Positions 32,240 through 41,652 of a stretch of 52,430 nucleotides of DNA are shown here, piece after piece. Within the stretch, counting starts at the first letter, position 1, and the number at the start of each line of letters is the position of its first letter. Origin of the DNA: Egerieenecus sp048201975 (GTDB taxonomy: Bacteria; Bacillota; Clostridia; Christensenellales; Aristaeellaceae); assembly GCA_048201975.1 (NCBI GenBank), contig DBFBGQ010000046.1, positions 1 through 52,430 of the forward strand, written 5' to 3'. The translations under genes were made by a program, and so were the position numbers. The notes under the pieces were generated by a model. The model ran no database searches. It was not told where the DNA came from and worked only from the letters and a program-made list of their open reading frames with translations.

Positions 32240-32462
32240 TTGGCGCATGCTGCCTACAGGAAAAATGCTTTGCTCCTTAGAAATAAGTAGTGAAGGATTT
32301 TATCGCACCTGCGTCCACCCCAGCGGGAGCTGCCTGCGCTTTGGAGCTTTTCACTGAGCGGTGCCGCGCGCTGCACTACATAAAGATATGACCGCGCCCT
32401 GTGCGCAAGCGTTCTCCGCTTGTGCGTCTCTTTCGCTGGAGGAAGAAGGAGGAATTTCATCT

Positions 32463-33213
32463 TTGAACCTAAGCATTGCCATTTGCGATGACGATGCGCG
32501 GCAGGCTGCCAAAGCCAGCGCCATGCTGCGGACCTATCTTCACAGCCGTCCCATGCTGCAGGGTGAAGTGACCACCTTCAGCGACGGGGAATCCCTGTTA
32601 TCGGCGGCCGAAGCGCGCCACGGCTTCGACCTGTATCTGCTGGATATCGTGATGCCGGGCCTGAACGGCATTGAAATTGGCCGAAGGCTGCGGGAGCTGG
32701 CAAGGCGCGGCCACCAGGGACGCATCATCTTTCTCACCTGCGCCAACGACTATGCCGCCGACAGCTACAGCGTGCAGGCGTTTTTTTTACCTGCTCAAGC
32801 CGGTGGAGGAGCGGCGACTGTTTGAGGTGCTGGACGCTGCCGTGGAGCAGCTTCGCCAGCAGGAGAGCCGCTCCATTGCCGTGGCCACCGTCAACGGCAC
32901 CTACCGCGTGCAGCTGGGCGATATCCAATATGTGGAGCGGGTGGGTCGGATCATGCGCTACTACTGCACGAATTTTTCCCTGGATTCCCTGACCCTGCGG
33001 ACCTCCTTCAAGGACGCCGTGGCTTCGCTGCTGCACGATCCGCGGTTTTATCTGTGCGGGGCCAGCTTTGCCGTAAACCTCCAGCACGTGATCGGCGTCT
33101 CCGGCCACGACGTGCTGCTGGACAGCGGCGCGTCGCTGACGCTGCCCCGAACCGTGACCGCAGGGTTCAAAATTGCCTGGGGGAGGTTCTTCCTGGACGA
33201 CGTCATGGCATAA
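32463..33213 (+). pseudogene. LytTR-family response regulator interrupted by a +1 frameshift at T8
   Basis: The reading frame from the TTG at 32463 (AGGAGG upstream) encodes a receiver with IAICDDD, phospho-acceptor LLDIVMPGLNG and FLTCAND, then breaks in a run of eight T at 32781-32788. In the frame one base over it continues FYLLKPVEERRLFEVL and a complete LytTR DNA-binding domain (about 146-245 of the joined protein). With seven T the product would be 249 residues with the usual VQAFFYLLKPV junction. It may be a pseudogene, a sequencing error, or a gene switched on and off by slippage. It lies 54 bases before the AgrC-like kinase gene. Confidence 0.85.
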
Positions 33214-33267
33214 AAAAGGCGGCAGACGCATGCGCGCTGCCCAATTCACCGCTAGGGAGGATGCTCT

Positions 33268-34554
33268 ATGCTGAATGCAGACCAGTTGCCCTTTTACATC
33301 GCCAGGATCCTGATCCTTTTGCTGGGTACGCTGGGAATGATGAGCACCACCCTGGAATTTCAATGCAGCCTGAAAAAGCTGCTGCTGATCACGGCGCTGT
33401 TTGTCGTGTATGTGACTCTCTCCACCTATGCGCTTCTGCGCCTATTCAGTTACTTATTTTTTGCGCGCATTTTTCTGCTTTCCATCTCTGTTCCGGCGCT
33501 GATCATCACCCACAAGCTCTCCAAGGGCCCGCTGACCAAAACGCTTTTCGTCCACGCCACGCAGATTTTGGCGTCGCTGTATCTCCTGTTCACCCTAACG
33601 CTTCTATGGCCCCTGCTGTCCCTGTCAACCATGGAATACCTGGTGCTGAACGTGCTGTGCTACGCCCTGGTGATTCTGCTGGAGTGCCGCTTTATCCGGC
33701 AGCGGTTCCTGACCTTTTCCCACACCATCACCAAGGGCTGGGGCATACTCTCCCTGGTGCCTTGCGCGCTGATCATACTGAGCGTAACGCTTTCGCTGTA
33801 TCCCCAGCACTACACCAGCAGCCCCTCCACGGTTGTGCTGGTCTATATGCTGGGCGCGGTTATCATCATTTTCTACTTCTCCATTTTCCAGTATCCTCGC
33901 CTGCAATACAGCTTCAACGTGCAGACCCACAATCAGGAGATCCTTGCCCTGCAGGTGCAGCAGCTGAAGGAAAACATCACCCAGCACCAGCTGAGCGCCC
34001 AGCAGCTGCGCATCGAAAAGCACGACCTGCGCCATATGCTCTCCACCATTTCCCTGCTGGTGGAAAAGGGCGACCGCTCCGCCGTGCTGGATTATCTGCA
34101 TAGCCAGATGCCCCCGGCGCAGCCCCAACCCTTCCAGCGCTATTGCAACGACTCCATTCTCGACGCCACCCTGTCGCTGTATTTCCACCAGGCGGAAACG
34201 GCCCACATTCGCCTGGAGCGGCATTTTTCCATCCCCGATACCCTTCCCGTGGATTCCGCCGAGCTGTCCATCGTGTTTGCCAACGCCATTGAAAACGCCA
34301 TCAACGCTTGCCGCAAGCTGCCGGAAAAGCAGCGGTACATCTCCGTCAAGTGCATTCACGAGCCCCAGCTCATGCTTTCCATCTCCAACCCCTACGCTGG
34401 AAATATCGCCTTTAGCCGGGACGGTCTGCCCCAGGCGGAGGCCAGCGGACACGGCTTTGGCGCCCGTTCCATCCAGGCCTTCTGCAAAAGGAACGGCGCA
34501 TCCTACCGCTTTGAGGCCCAGAACGGCGTATTTACGCTGACGATCGTGCTTTGA
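33268..34554 (+). CDS. AgrC/CitA-like GHKL sensor histidine kinase
   Basis: A 428-residue kinase. The N-terminal 200 residues form about six to seven membrane helices, the sensor for peptide or envelope signals in this family. A coiled coil follows (about 212-245), then the phospho-acceptor His in EKHDLRHMLS and the ATP-binding domain (FANAIENAINAC, GHGFGARSI). AGGGAGGA precedes the ATG. It is the partner of the frameshifted LytTR regulator. No AgrB/AgrD-type peptide genes are seen beside it. Confidence 0.9.
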   Translation: MLNADQLPFYIARILILLLGTLGMMSTTLEFQCSLKKLLLITALFVVYVTLSTYALLRLFSYLFFARIFLLSISVPALIITHKLSKGPLTKTLFVHATQILASLYLLFTLTLLWPLLSLSTMEYLVLNVLCYALVILLECRFIRQRFLTFSHTITKGWGILSLVPCALIILSVTLSLYPQHYTSSPSTVVLVYMLGAVIIIFYFSIFQYPRLQYSFNVQTHNQEILALQVQQLKENITQHQLSAQQLRIEKHDLRHMLSTISLLVEKGDRSAVLDYLHSQMPPAQPQPFQRYCNDSILDATLSLYFHQAETAHIRLERHFSIPDTLPVDSAELSIVFANAIENAINACRKLPEKQRYISVKCIHEPQLMLSISNPYAGNIAFSRDGLPQAEASGHGFGARSIQAFCKRNGASYRFEAQNGVFTLTIVL

Positions 34555-34571
34555 GCCTTTCCATAAAAAAC

Positions 34572-34609
34572 ACGCCGCCGGGGACAGATTTCCATGTTCC
34601 CGGCGGCGT
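34572..34609 (-). terminator. Copy 1 of the GC hairpin, a - strand terminator
   Basis: An 11-base stem (ACGCCGCCGGG/CCCGGCGGCGT) is followed on the - strand by GTTTTTTATGG. It can end transcripts arriving from the TetM-like gene, which would then carry a 500-base structured tail. Confidence 0.65.
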
Positions 34610-34803
34610 CAGCGTGTCGAAGAAGTGGGTGAACCCACTTCTTCGAGGAAGCAACTTCGGCCAACCAGAGGTCGTCCGAAGTTGTAAGGAATTGATTTTG
34701 CAGGCAAAATCAACGACCCGCGAAGCCGGCAAAGCCGGCTTACACGAATGATAGTCGAAGGGGCTGCGGCCCCTCCGACGCCTCTAGGGAGTTTTTTGAC
34801 AGC

Positions 34804-34847
34804 CTGACGCCGCCGGGAACAATTTTCCATGTTCCCGGCGGCGTCAG
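34804..34847. repeat. Copy 2 of the GC hairpin
   Basis: A perfect 18-base inverted repeat, CTGACGCCGCCGGGAACA with its complement, around an 8-base loop. No T-run on either side, so probably not a simple terminator. Confidence 0.85.
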
Positions 34848-35062
34848 ACTGCTGAAGAAGGCATGTTTTTTCACACCAGCATGTAAAAATGAAACTTTCC
34901 ACTTCCTAACCTGCAAAAGTTTCATCACGTATGGGGCCGAAGGTTTCCAAAGGGCGATCGGAAAGCCCTTTGGTCGCGCCCGCAGGCGCGAAATCCCCAG
35001 CGTTTGCAAGAATACATTATATAACTTGCAAAAAAGATACGGTAGCATACTTTGTCAACGCT

Positions 35063-35104
35063 CTGACGCCGCAGGGAACAGCCTTCCTTGTTCCCGGCGG
35101 CGTT
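35063..35104. repeat. Copy 3 of the GC hairpin
   Basis: The same hairpin with one arm mutated (GCCGCAGGGAACA against TGTTCCCGGCGGC). It lies 18 bases past the stop codon of the TetM-like gene. Confidence 0.8.
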
Positions 35105-35122
35105 GCATATTTTCCCCCTCCG

Positions 35123-37009
35123 TCACCGGTCAAAAATGCCGCCCTCCAGGGCGCTGCGCGCCGCCAGAATGTACTTGGCCGTATCCAGCGGATGAACGCT
35201 TTTGCGCGGGCAGCGCTTGCTTTCGTCAAAGGGGCAGGGGCGATAGCCCGACAGCTCCATGCTCACCGCGCCGCCGCCGCTGGTCATGGCCGCCAGCCGC
35301 TGGGAAAAATCCATGCAGCCGCTCAAGGGCGCGCGAGCGGTCACGTCGCACAGCCCCTGGCGCAGCCGGGAATCCTCCATTTCTCCGCCCATAGCCGCCA
35401 CCTCGCTGATCAACCGGCCCAGATAACCTTCCGGCGCGGTGATCCGCAGGCGCATCATGGGCTCCAGCAGCACCGAACCGCCCCGGCGCAGCCCGTCCAT
35501 GAAGGCGATGGGCGTGCATACGATGAAATCCAGCGGATGGGTGTGCACCAGATGATGTTCCCCGCCGATGAGCGTGATCTTCACATCGTCCACCTGCCAG
35601 CCCAGCATGCCCTGCCGGGTGGCCAGCGGAATGGCTTGCTCCACCTGATGCTGGTATCGCTCCATGATATCCCGCACCGGGGTGACGCTCTCAAACTGCA
35701 CGCCGCTTCCCCGGGGCAGCGGCGTAATGAGGAACTTCAGCACCGCCCAGCAGGGCTTGGGCATGGTGTAAGCATAGAACCCCACGGCCTCCTGGGCAAT
35801 GGTCTCCCGATAAACCACCGTGGGCTTGTCAAATGTCACCGACAGCCCGAAGCGGGTTGCCAGCAGTTCCTGGAGCACCTCCAGCTGAATCAGCCCCATC
35901 ACGCGGATGTGCTCCGCCCCCTCCAGCTCCTCATGGGTGAAGTGGCCGTCCTCCACGCTGAGCTGTTCCAACGCCGCCCGCAGCGCCACCTTTTGCGCGG
36001 GATCGCAGCATACCTTGACCATCATCAAAGGGTCGCACAGCTCGCCCCGTGGCAACCGCCGGGGCAGCAGCGCCGCGTCCCCCAGCACATCTCCGGCACG
36101 GACGCTGTTCAGCCCATAGATCACCCCGATCTCGCCTGCCCGCAATTCCCCCGCATCCCGGGGCCGCCCCTCCACCGTCAGGGCACGAATCTGCGTCACC
36201 TTGCTTTCCCCAATCATGTCCCGGTTGCGCAGCCGGCCGGAAAACAGCCGCGTCAGCGCCGCCCGACCCATGGTTTTGTCCATTTCCACGCCGAACACCA
36301 CTCCGCACAGGAGGCCTTCCACGTCTCCCTCCGGGGGCGGCAGCAAATCCACCACCGCATCCAGCAGCGCTTCGATCCCCGTATCCTTCAGGGCGGAACC
36401 CCACAGGGCGGGCACCAGCTCGCCCGCCCGGGTCATGGCCGCCGCCGCGGAAATCAACCGCTCCCGCGGCCAAATCACGCCGTTCAGGTAATCCTCCAGG
36501 GCATCCTCCTGCCGCTCGGCCAGCCGCTCCATCAGCGCCTCCGGCGCGCAGGCCGCGACGCCGGAATGCAGGCGCTCCCTGGCCTGACGCAGCACCCGAT
36601 CCACATCCGCGCCTTCCCGATCCGTCTTGTTCAGGAAGAGCAACACCGGCAGGCGCAGCCTGCGCAGTGTCTCAAAAAGCCGCTCCGTTTGCGGAAGCAC
36701 GCCGTCCACCGCGCTGATGAGCAGCACCGCGCCGTCCAGCGCCCACAGGGAACGCTCCACCTCCGCGGAAAAGTCCGTATGACCGGGCGTATCGATCAGG
36801 TTGATCTCCGTATCCCGCCAGCGCATGGGCACGCAGGCCGCATGGACGGAGATGCCCCGCCGGCGCTCCACCTCCAGCCGGTCGGTATGGGCGGTGCCAT
36901 CGTCCACGCTGCCCGCGGCGCGAATGGCCCCACAGTGGCGCAGCAGCTGCTCGGTAAGTGTGGTTTTGCCCGTATCCACATGGGCCAGCACAGCGACGTT
37001 GCGAATCAT
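35123..37009 (-). CDS. TetM/EF-G-like ribosome-associated GTPase
   Basis: A 628-residue translation GTPase, close to the 639 of TetM. GTPase motifs are AHVDTGKTT (G1), DTPGH (G3) and NKTD (G4). EF-G-like domains II-V follow, with HLVHTHPLDF where TetM has its domain IV loop, and MMRLRITAPEGYLGRL. ATG 37009 makes the N-terminus MIRNVAVLAHVDTGKTT align with TetM and has GGAGGT upstream. Ribosome-protection proteins of this family remove tetracycline from ribosomes, but many chromosomal relatives have no shown resistance role. A GC hairpin (37028-37063) lies just before its ribosome site. Confidence 0.85.
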   Translation of the reverse strand: MIRNVAVLAHVDTGKTTLTEQLLRHCGAIRAAGSVDDGTAHTDRLEVERRRGISVHAACVPMRWRDTEINLIDTPGHTDFSAEVERSLWALDGAVLLISAVDGVLPQTERLFETLRRLRLPVLLFLNKTDREGADVDRVLRQARERLHSGVAACAPEALMERLAERQEDALEDYLNGVIWPRERLISAAAAMTRAGELVPALWGSALKDTGIEALLDAVVDLLPPPEGDVEGLLCGVVFGVEMDKTMGRAALTRLFSGRLRNRDMIGESKVTQIRALTVEGRPRDAGELRAGEIGVIYGLNSVRAGDVLGDAALLPRRLPRGELCDPLMMVKVCCDPAQKVALRAALEQLSVEDGHFTHEELEGAEHIRVMGLIQLEVLQELLATRFGLSVTFDKPTVVYRETIAQEAVGFYAYTMPKPCWAVLKFLITPLPRGSGVQFESVTPVRDIMERYQHQVEQAIPLATRQGMLGWQVDDVKITLIGGEHHLVHTHPLDFIVCTPIAFMDGLRRGGSVLLEPMMRLRITAPEGYLGRLISEVAAMGGEMEDSRLRQGLCDVTARAPLSGCMDFSQRLAAMTSGGGAVSMELSGYRPCPFDESKRCPRKSVHPLDTAKYILAARSALEGGIFDR

Positions 37010-37117
37010 GCGTACCTCCATAGCCAAGCGGGGAGGCAGCCCCGTGTCAGGGCCCCTCCCCGCGTTCCCCGCCCCGCAGGCAGGGGAAAAGCTGTTGCTT
37101 TGTACTCGTCCCGCCGG

Positions 37118-38425
37118 TCAGGAAGCGCTGGTCTGCGCTTCCTCCTTGTCCTCAGCCCGGCGGCGGCTCTTGCGCTTTTTCTCGGCGGGGAACAGCTTGG
37201 GCTTGTCCTTGCCTTCCACCGCGTCCACGTCCACCAAACACCTGCCCACATCCTCCCGGGAGGGCAGCTCAAACATGGTGTCCAACATAATGTTCTCGAT
37301 AATGGCCCGCAGTCCCCGGGCGCCGCACTTGCGGGCGATGGCCTGCTTGGCGATGTCCCGCAGGGCCTCCGGGGCAAACTCCAGCTCGATGCCGTCCATC
37401 TCCAGCAGCTTCTGGTACTGGCGGCACAGGGCGTTTTTGGGCTCGGTAAGGATCTGCACCAGGGCTTCCTCGTCCAGCTGATCCAGGGTCACCACAATGG
37501 GCAGACGCCCCACAAACTCGGGAATCAGGCCGAACTTCGTCAGGTCTTCCGGGCGGATGTCCTTGAGCACCTGGCCAATATTGCGGTTATCCTTGCTCTG
37601 CAGCTCCGCGCCGAAGCCCAACATCTTCTTGCCCACCCGGCTTTCAATGATGGGCGCGATGCCGTCGAAGGCGCCGCCGCAAATGAACAGGATGTTGGTG
37701 GTATCAATCTGGATGAACTCCTGGTGGGGATGCTTGCGCCCGCCCTGGGGCGGCACGCTGGCCACGGTGCCCTCCAGAATTTTCAGCAGCGCCTGCTGCA
37801 CGCCTTCGCCGCTCACATCCCGGGTGATGGAGGGATTCTCGCTCTTGCGGGCGATCTTGTCGATCTCGTCGATGTAGATGATCCCCCGCTGGGCCAGCTC
37901 AATGTCGTAATCGGCGTTCTGGATCAGCCGCAGCAGGATGTTCTCCACGTCCTCGCCCACATAGCCCGCCTCGGTCAGGCTGGTGGCGTCGGCAATGGCA
38001 AAGGGCACGTTGAGTATCTTGGCCAGGGTCTGCGCCAGGAAGGTTTTGCCGCAGCCCGTGGGGCCCACCATCAGGATATTGGACTTCTGCAGCTCCACGT
38101 CCTGGCCGTTGGCCGGGGTGTTGATGCGCTTGTAGTGGTTGTACACCGCCACGCACAGGGCGCGCTTGGCCGCCTCCTGCCCCACCACGTACTCATCCAG
38201 CACCGCTTTCATTTCCGTGGGCTTGGGGAGCTTCTTGGGGTTATTCTCCTCGGGGGCGACAATCATGTCGTCGGAGATGATCTCCTGGCACAGCAGAATG
38301 CACTCGTTGCAGATGTACACATTGGGACCTGCCACCAACCGGCGCACCTGGTCCTGGGTTTTGCCGCAGAAGCTGCACCGGTGCAGCGTGGGAGGGGTAC
38401 GGGGCGGAAATTCGTCCTTGGGCAT
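37118..38425 (-). CDS. clpX: ATP-dependent Clp protease ATP-binding subunit ClpX
   Basis: A 435-residue AAA+ unfoldase that feeds ClpP. It has an N-terminal zinc finger (CSFCGK with later CNEC), Walker A GPTGCGKTF, Walker B IIYIDEIDKI, pore loop GYVGED, and LGFG where the ClpP-docking loop is found. The C-terminus has an extra basic/acidic tail (KRKSRRRAEDKEE). It is 4 bases downstream of clpP. Confidence 0.98.
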   Translation of the reverse strand: MPKDEFPPRTPPTLHRCSFCGKTQDQVRRLVAGPNVYICNECILLCQEIISDDMIVAPEENNPKKLPKPTEMKAVLDEYVVGQEAAKRALCVAVYNHYKRINTPANGQDVELQKSNILMVGPTGCGKTFLAQTLAKILNVPFAIADATSLTEAGYVGEDVENILLRLIQNADYDIELAQRGIIYIDEIDKIARKSENPSITRDVSGEGVQQALLKILEGTVASVPPQGGRKHPHQEFIQIDTTNILFICGGAFDGIAPIIESRVGKKMLGFGAELQSKDNRNIGQVLKDIRPEDLTKFGLIPEFVGRLPIVVTLDQLDEEALVQILTEPKNALCRQYQKLLEMDGIELEFAPEALRDIAKQAIARKCGARGLRAIIENIMLDTMFELPSREDVGRCLVDVDAVEGKDKPKLFPAEKKRKSRRRAEDKEEAQTSAS

Positions 38426-38429
38426 TGCG

Positions 38430-39038
38430 TTACCTCACTGTTTCCTGATTGGTCTTGGAGCGGGGCTGATAGATCTCGTCGATGATGTGATAGTCCAGTG
38501 CCTCCTGGGCGCTCATGAAGTAGTCGCGCTCCACGTCCTGCTTCACCTTTTCCAAGGGCTGACCGGTCATCTCCGCCATCATGCGGGTCATCTTTTCCTT
38601 GGTCTTCATCAGCCATTCGGCACGGATGGCCACATCGGTAGCCTGGCCCTGGGCGCCGCCCAAGGGCTGGTGGATCATCACTTCGCTGTTGGGCAGCGCC
38701 AGACGCTTGCCCTTCTCCCCCGCCATGAGCAGGAAAGCGCCCATGGAGGCGGCCATGCCAATGCACACCGTGCGCACCGCGGGCTTGATGTACTGCATGG
38801 TATCAAAAATCGCCATGCCTGCGGTGATGGACCCGCCGGGGCTGTTGATGTACAGGGAAATCTCCGCGTCGGGATTTTCCATTTCCAGAAACAGCAGCTG
38901 CGCCACCACCAGGTTGGCCAGATTGTCGTCAATCTCGCCGCCCAGGAAAACGATTCTGTCCTTGAGCAGCCGGGAATAGATATCGAAGGAGCGCTCTCCC
39001 CGGTTCGTCTGCTCAATCACCATAGGAACCAACGTCAT
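38430..39038 (-). CDS. clpP: ATP-dependent Clp protease proteolytic subunit ClpP
   Basis: A 202-residue serine peptidase. Catalytic Ser in GMAASMGAFLLMAG, His in VMIHQPLGG and Asp in VERDYFMSAQEA. The start MTLVPMVIEQTNRGERSFDIYSRLLKDRI is typical. GGAGG precedes the ATG. The order tig-clpP-clpX is conserved in Firmicutes. Confidence 0.98.
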   Translation of the reverse strand: MTLVPMVIEQTNRGERSFDIYSRLLKDRIVFLGGEIDDNLANLVVAQLLFLEMENPDAEISLYINSPGGSITAGMAIFDTMQYIKPAVRTVCIGMAASMGAFLLMAGEKGKRLALPNSEVMIHQPLGGAQGQATDVAIRAEWLMKTKEKMTRMMAEMTGQPLEKVKQDVERDYFMSAQEALDYHIIDEIYQPRSKTNQETVR

Positions 39039-39230
39039 GCCTCATGCCTCCTTTGATGCCCGCGCAAAACGCGGGCGGTGCTTTCCTCCGCCCAGGGCGG
39101 AGCGCTTTGGAAAAAGCAAGGATGCGCCGCTTATCTATCCTATGCCCCGGGCACGGATTTCATGCTCGCTGGGGAAGGGAAAAATGCTGCGCACCCTTGC
39201 CTGTTTCATGGTTTCCCAATACCGGTCAAA

Positions 39231-40559
39231 TTACTCGGCGTCGGCAGGCTTTTCTTCAGCCGCCTCTTCCTTTTTCTCCTCCACCGTGCAATCCTGCTTC
39301 ATCAGGTCGATGACCTTCTGGATGGCGGCAGTGTCGCGCAGGTAGCCGCGCTGCTCATCGGTGAGGGTCTTTTCGAAATCCTCCACGGACTGACCCATGC
39401 GCTCCGCCTGTTCGGCGATTTGCTTGGCCACTTCCTCCTCGGTGGGCTCGATGCCTTCGGCTTTGCGGATGGCATCCAGGGTCAGCTCCACCTTCACCCG
39501 GTGCTCCGCCTCGCCCTTGTACATGTCCGCCAGCTGCTCGATGGTCTGGCCGGTGTACTTCAGGTAATCTTCCAGCTTCAGGCCCTGATACGCCATGCGC
39601 ATCTGCATTTCCCGCAGCAGGTAGTTGGTCTGCTCATTGATCATGGCCTGGGGAATCTCCATGGAGGCGTTCTCCACGGCCTTGTCCACCAGCGCGTTCT
39701 CCACGGCGATGCTGTTGTTCTTCTCCGCCCGCTCGGTCAGCTCCTTGAGGATGTTGGCCTTGTACTCCGCAAAGGTGCTGAACTCGCTGGCGTCAGCGGC
39801 GAAGTCGTCGTCCAGCTTGGGCAGCTCGGTGCGGGTGGCGCTGAGCACCTTCACATGGAACACCGCGTCCTTGCCCGCCAGCTCCTGGCTGTGATACTGC
39901 TCGGGGAAGGTCACGTTCAGGTCCTTTTCCTCGCCGATGTTCATGCCCACCATCTGCTCCTCAAAGCCGGGAATGAACTGGCCGGAACCCAGGGTCAGGG
40001 TCTGGTTCTCGGCGGTGCCGCCTTCAAAGGCCACGCCATCCACCGTGCCCATGTAGTTGAGCTTCACGGTGTCGCCGTTTTCCAGGGCGCCCTCCACGTC
40101 AATCTGACGGGCGACCTTCTTGCGGTCCTGCTCGATGCGGGCGTCAACATCCGCGTCGGTGACGGTCTGCTTGGTCACGGCCACGGTCAGTCCCTTGTAG
40201 TCGCCCAGGGTCACATCAGGGCGCACAAACACCTCGCAGCTGAACACGAGATCCTTGCCCTCGCCGATTTCCTGCACGTCCACCTGGGGCTGATCCACGG
40301 TTTGCAGGTCATACTCCTTCACCGCCTCATCGTAGAGGTCCGGAAAGATCATCTGGAAGGCGTCGTCATAAAACACGCCTTCGCCATACATGGTTTCAAT
40401 CAGCTTCCGGGGCGCCTTGCCGCGGCGGAAACCCGGCACGTTGATCTTGCCGCGATTTTTCAAATAAGCCTTCTGCATAGCAGCTTCGAACTGCTCGGCA
40501 GGCACGGTGAAGCTCAGCTTCGCCTTGTTGCTGGAAACCTTTTCATAGGTAGCACTCAT
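39231..40559 (-). CDS. tig: Trigger factor
   Basis: A 442-residue ribosome-bound chaperone with peptidyl-prolyl isomerase activity. The ribosome-binding signature appears as PGFRRGKAPRKLIE (about 40-53), the FKBP-type domain as GDTVKLNYMGTVDGVAFEGG to GFEEQMVGM, and a helical C-terminal chaperone domain ends in an acidic tail. It has its own promoter at 40632-40660. The 192-base gap to clpP holds two small GC hairpins (near 39059 and 39089) without T-runs and no gene. Confidence 0.98.
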   Translation of the reverse strand: MSATYEKVSSNKAKLSFTVPAEQFEAAMQKAYLKNRGKINVPGFRRGKAPRKLIETMYGEGVFYDDAFQMIFPDLYDEAVKEYDLQTVDQPQVDVQEIGEGKDLVFSCEVFVRPDVTLGDYKGLTVAVTKQTVTDADVDARIEQDRKKVARQIDVEGALENGDTVKLNYMGTVDGVAFEGGTAENQTLTLGSGQFIPGFEEQMVGMNIGEEKDLNVTFPEQYHSQELAGKDAVFHVKVLSATRTELPKLDDDFAADASEFSTFAEYKANILKELTERAEKNNSIAVENALVDKAVENASMEIPQAMINEQTNYLLREMQMRMAYQGLKLEDYLKYTGQTIEQLADMYKGEAEHRVKVELTLDAIRKAEGIEPTEEEVAKQIAEQAERMGQSVEDFEKTLTDEQRGYLRDTAAIQKVIDLMKQDCTVEEKKEEAAEEKPADAE

Positions 40560-40631
40560 GGATGTCCCTCCGCATTCTTTAGGGCAGTCGCGCCCCTCAT
40601 GGTTCTGCCCTTGCAGAACGCACTACCCGGC

Positions 40632-40660
40632 ATTGTAGCATATTTTCCCGCTTCGCGCAA
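40632..40660 (-). promoter_or_regulatory. Promoter of tig-clpP-clpX
   Basis: On the - strand, TTGCGC (40655-40660), 17 bases, TACAAT (40632-40637). The leader contains a GGGCAG/CTGCCC-type hairpin. Confidence 0.7.
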
Positions 40661-40695
40661 GAGAAAGCCCTTGGTTTCCCGGAAAAAAATGCCTT

Positions 40696-41577
40696 TCACT
40701 CACTCTGGGTGGCCAGGGCGTAAGCGGGGATGAAGCCCCGCACGGGCGTGCCGTTCACCGTGGTTTCCACATACGCCCAGGCGTTGCTGTTGAAATAGGT
40801 GGTCAGGTAGGTGACGGCGGTTCCGGCGCTCAGGCTGGCAATGGGCTCATAGCACCGGGCCGGATCGTCGGTAAGCTGGCAGTTCTGGATCACCTGGGCG
40901 GTGCTGTACTCAAAGGTCAGGTAAGTATTCAAAGGCACGCCGCCCTTGATGTCTCCGCTGGAAGCGTAACCCACCCGCACGCTGCCGTTGTTGGTTTCAT
41001 ACATCAGCAGCAGCCAGCCGCTCTCCCAGCCCGCGGCCAGCACGTTGCCATTGGTGCTCACCAGCGCCTTGCCGTTGGCTCCCCGCCAGTACTGGTAGCC
41101 GGGACCCGAGTACACCGGCAGCTTTTGCCCGGCGGCCAGCTCCACATAGGTGAATCCCTGCAGGGAATCAAAGCCCGTGGAGAACGTATCCCACACCGAG
41201 CGCCCGTCCGGGTTGGTGGTGCCCAGATCCCGCATCTGCTGGCGCACCTCCTTTACCAGGTGCTCGTTGGCCCATTCCACGCTGTTGAGCTGGCTATAGC
41301 AGGCGCGCTGGTTGTCCGGGTCCGCGTTGGGGGTATACCAGGGCATGCAGCGGAAATAGTAATCGTACTTTTCCCCAGGGATAAAGTTATACCCATGGCG
41401 GGCGAAAATCTCATTGAGCACATAGCCCAGGGATTCATAGTCCCACTCCCACAGCTCCGCCTCGGTAAGCAGGCGGGTATCGCTGTCCCGAATCAGGTAG
41501 GATTGCTCCGCCAGGCCCATGGCCGGGAGCGTCAAACACAGCAGCAGGCAGCAAAACCAACGCAGCATCCGCTTCAT
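40696..41577 (-). CDS. Secreted YARHG/SH3-domain protein
   Basis: A 293-residue exported protein. Signal peptide about 1-23 (ending GLAEQ). A YARHG domain (about 35-115) is marked by LNEIFARHGYNF and PWYTPNADPD. SH3-like segments follow (PVYSGPGYQYWRG; AWAYVETTVNGTPVRGFIPAYAL). It is probably a wall-associated protein. ATG 41577 is chosen since AAAGGAG lies 10 bases upstream. It is 75 bases downstream of purC with no terminator between. Confidence 0.85.
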   Translation of the reverse strand: MKRMLRWFCCLLLCLTLPAMGLAEQSYLIRDSDTRLLTEAELWEWDYESLGYVLNEIFARHGYNFIPGEKYDYYFRCMPWYTPNADPDNQRACYSQLNSVEWANEHLVKEVRQQMRDLGTTNPDGRSVWDTFSTGFDSLQGFTYVELAAGQKLPVYSGPGYQYWRGANGKALVSTNGNVLAAGWESGWLLLMYETNNGSVRVGYASSGDIKGGVPLNTYLTFEYSTAQVIQNCQLTDDPARCYEPIASLSAGTAVTYLTTYFNSNAWAYVETTVNGTPVRGFIPAYALATQSE

Positions 41578-41652
41578 TCTGTTTTCTCTCCTTTTGCGCA
41601 CCGATTTGCACTCTGTCAGAAATGCCTCTGGCGCAGCCCGCGTCCGGCCGCG

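Larger units (their letters stand above)
34572..35104. repeat. Hairpin-rich non-coding array (about 12 hairpins)
   Basis: In 530 bases I count perfect or near-perfect inverted repeats at 34572-34609, 34617-34646, 34652-34684, 34692-34713, 34723-34741, 34754-34779, 34804-34847, 34890-34924, 34947-34973, 34974-34991, 35004-35031 and 35063-35104. Three of them (first, seventh and last) are copies of one 38-44-base hairpin with arms like GACGCCGCCGGGAACA. No credible protein is encoded in 34555-35122. Confidence 0.85.

Noticed and set aside
34555..35122. Hairpins considered as tRNA genes
   Set aside because: No cloverleaf arrangement, T-loop GTTCRAnnC or CCA-end pattern could be drawn; the stems are simple consecutive hairpins.
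34931..38485. A very long rightward open frame (1184 codons) opposite the TetM-like, clpX and clpP genes
   Set aside because: It is the complement of strongly conserved genes; its length comes from high GC and codon bias, and it has no recognisable domain or ribosome site.
39078..40733. A rightward frame opposite tig
   Set aside because: Complement of an unmistakable trigger factor gene.
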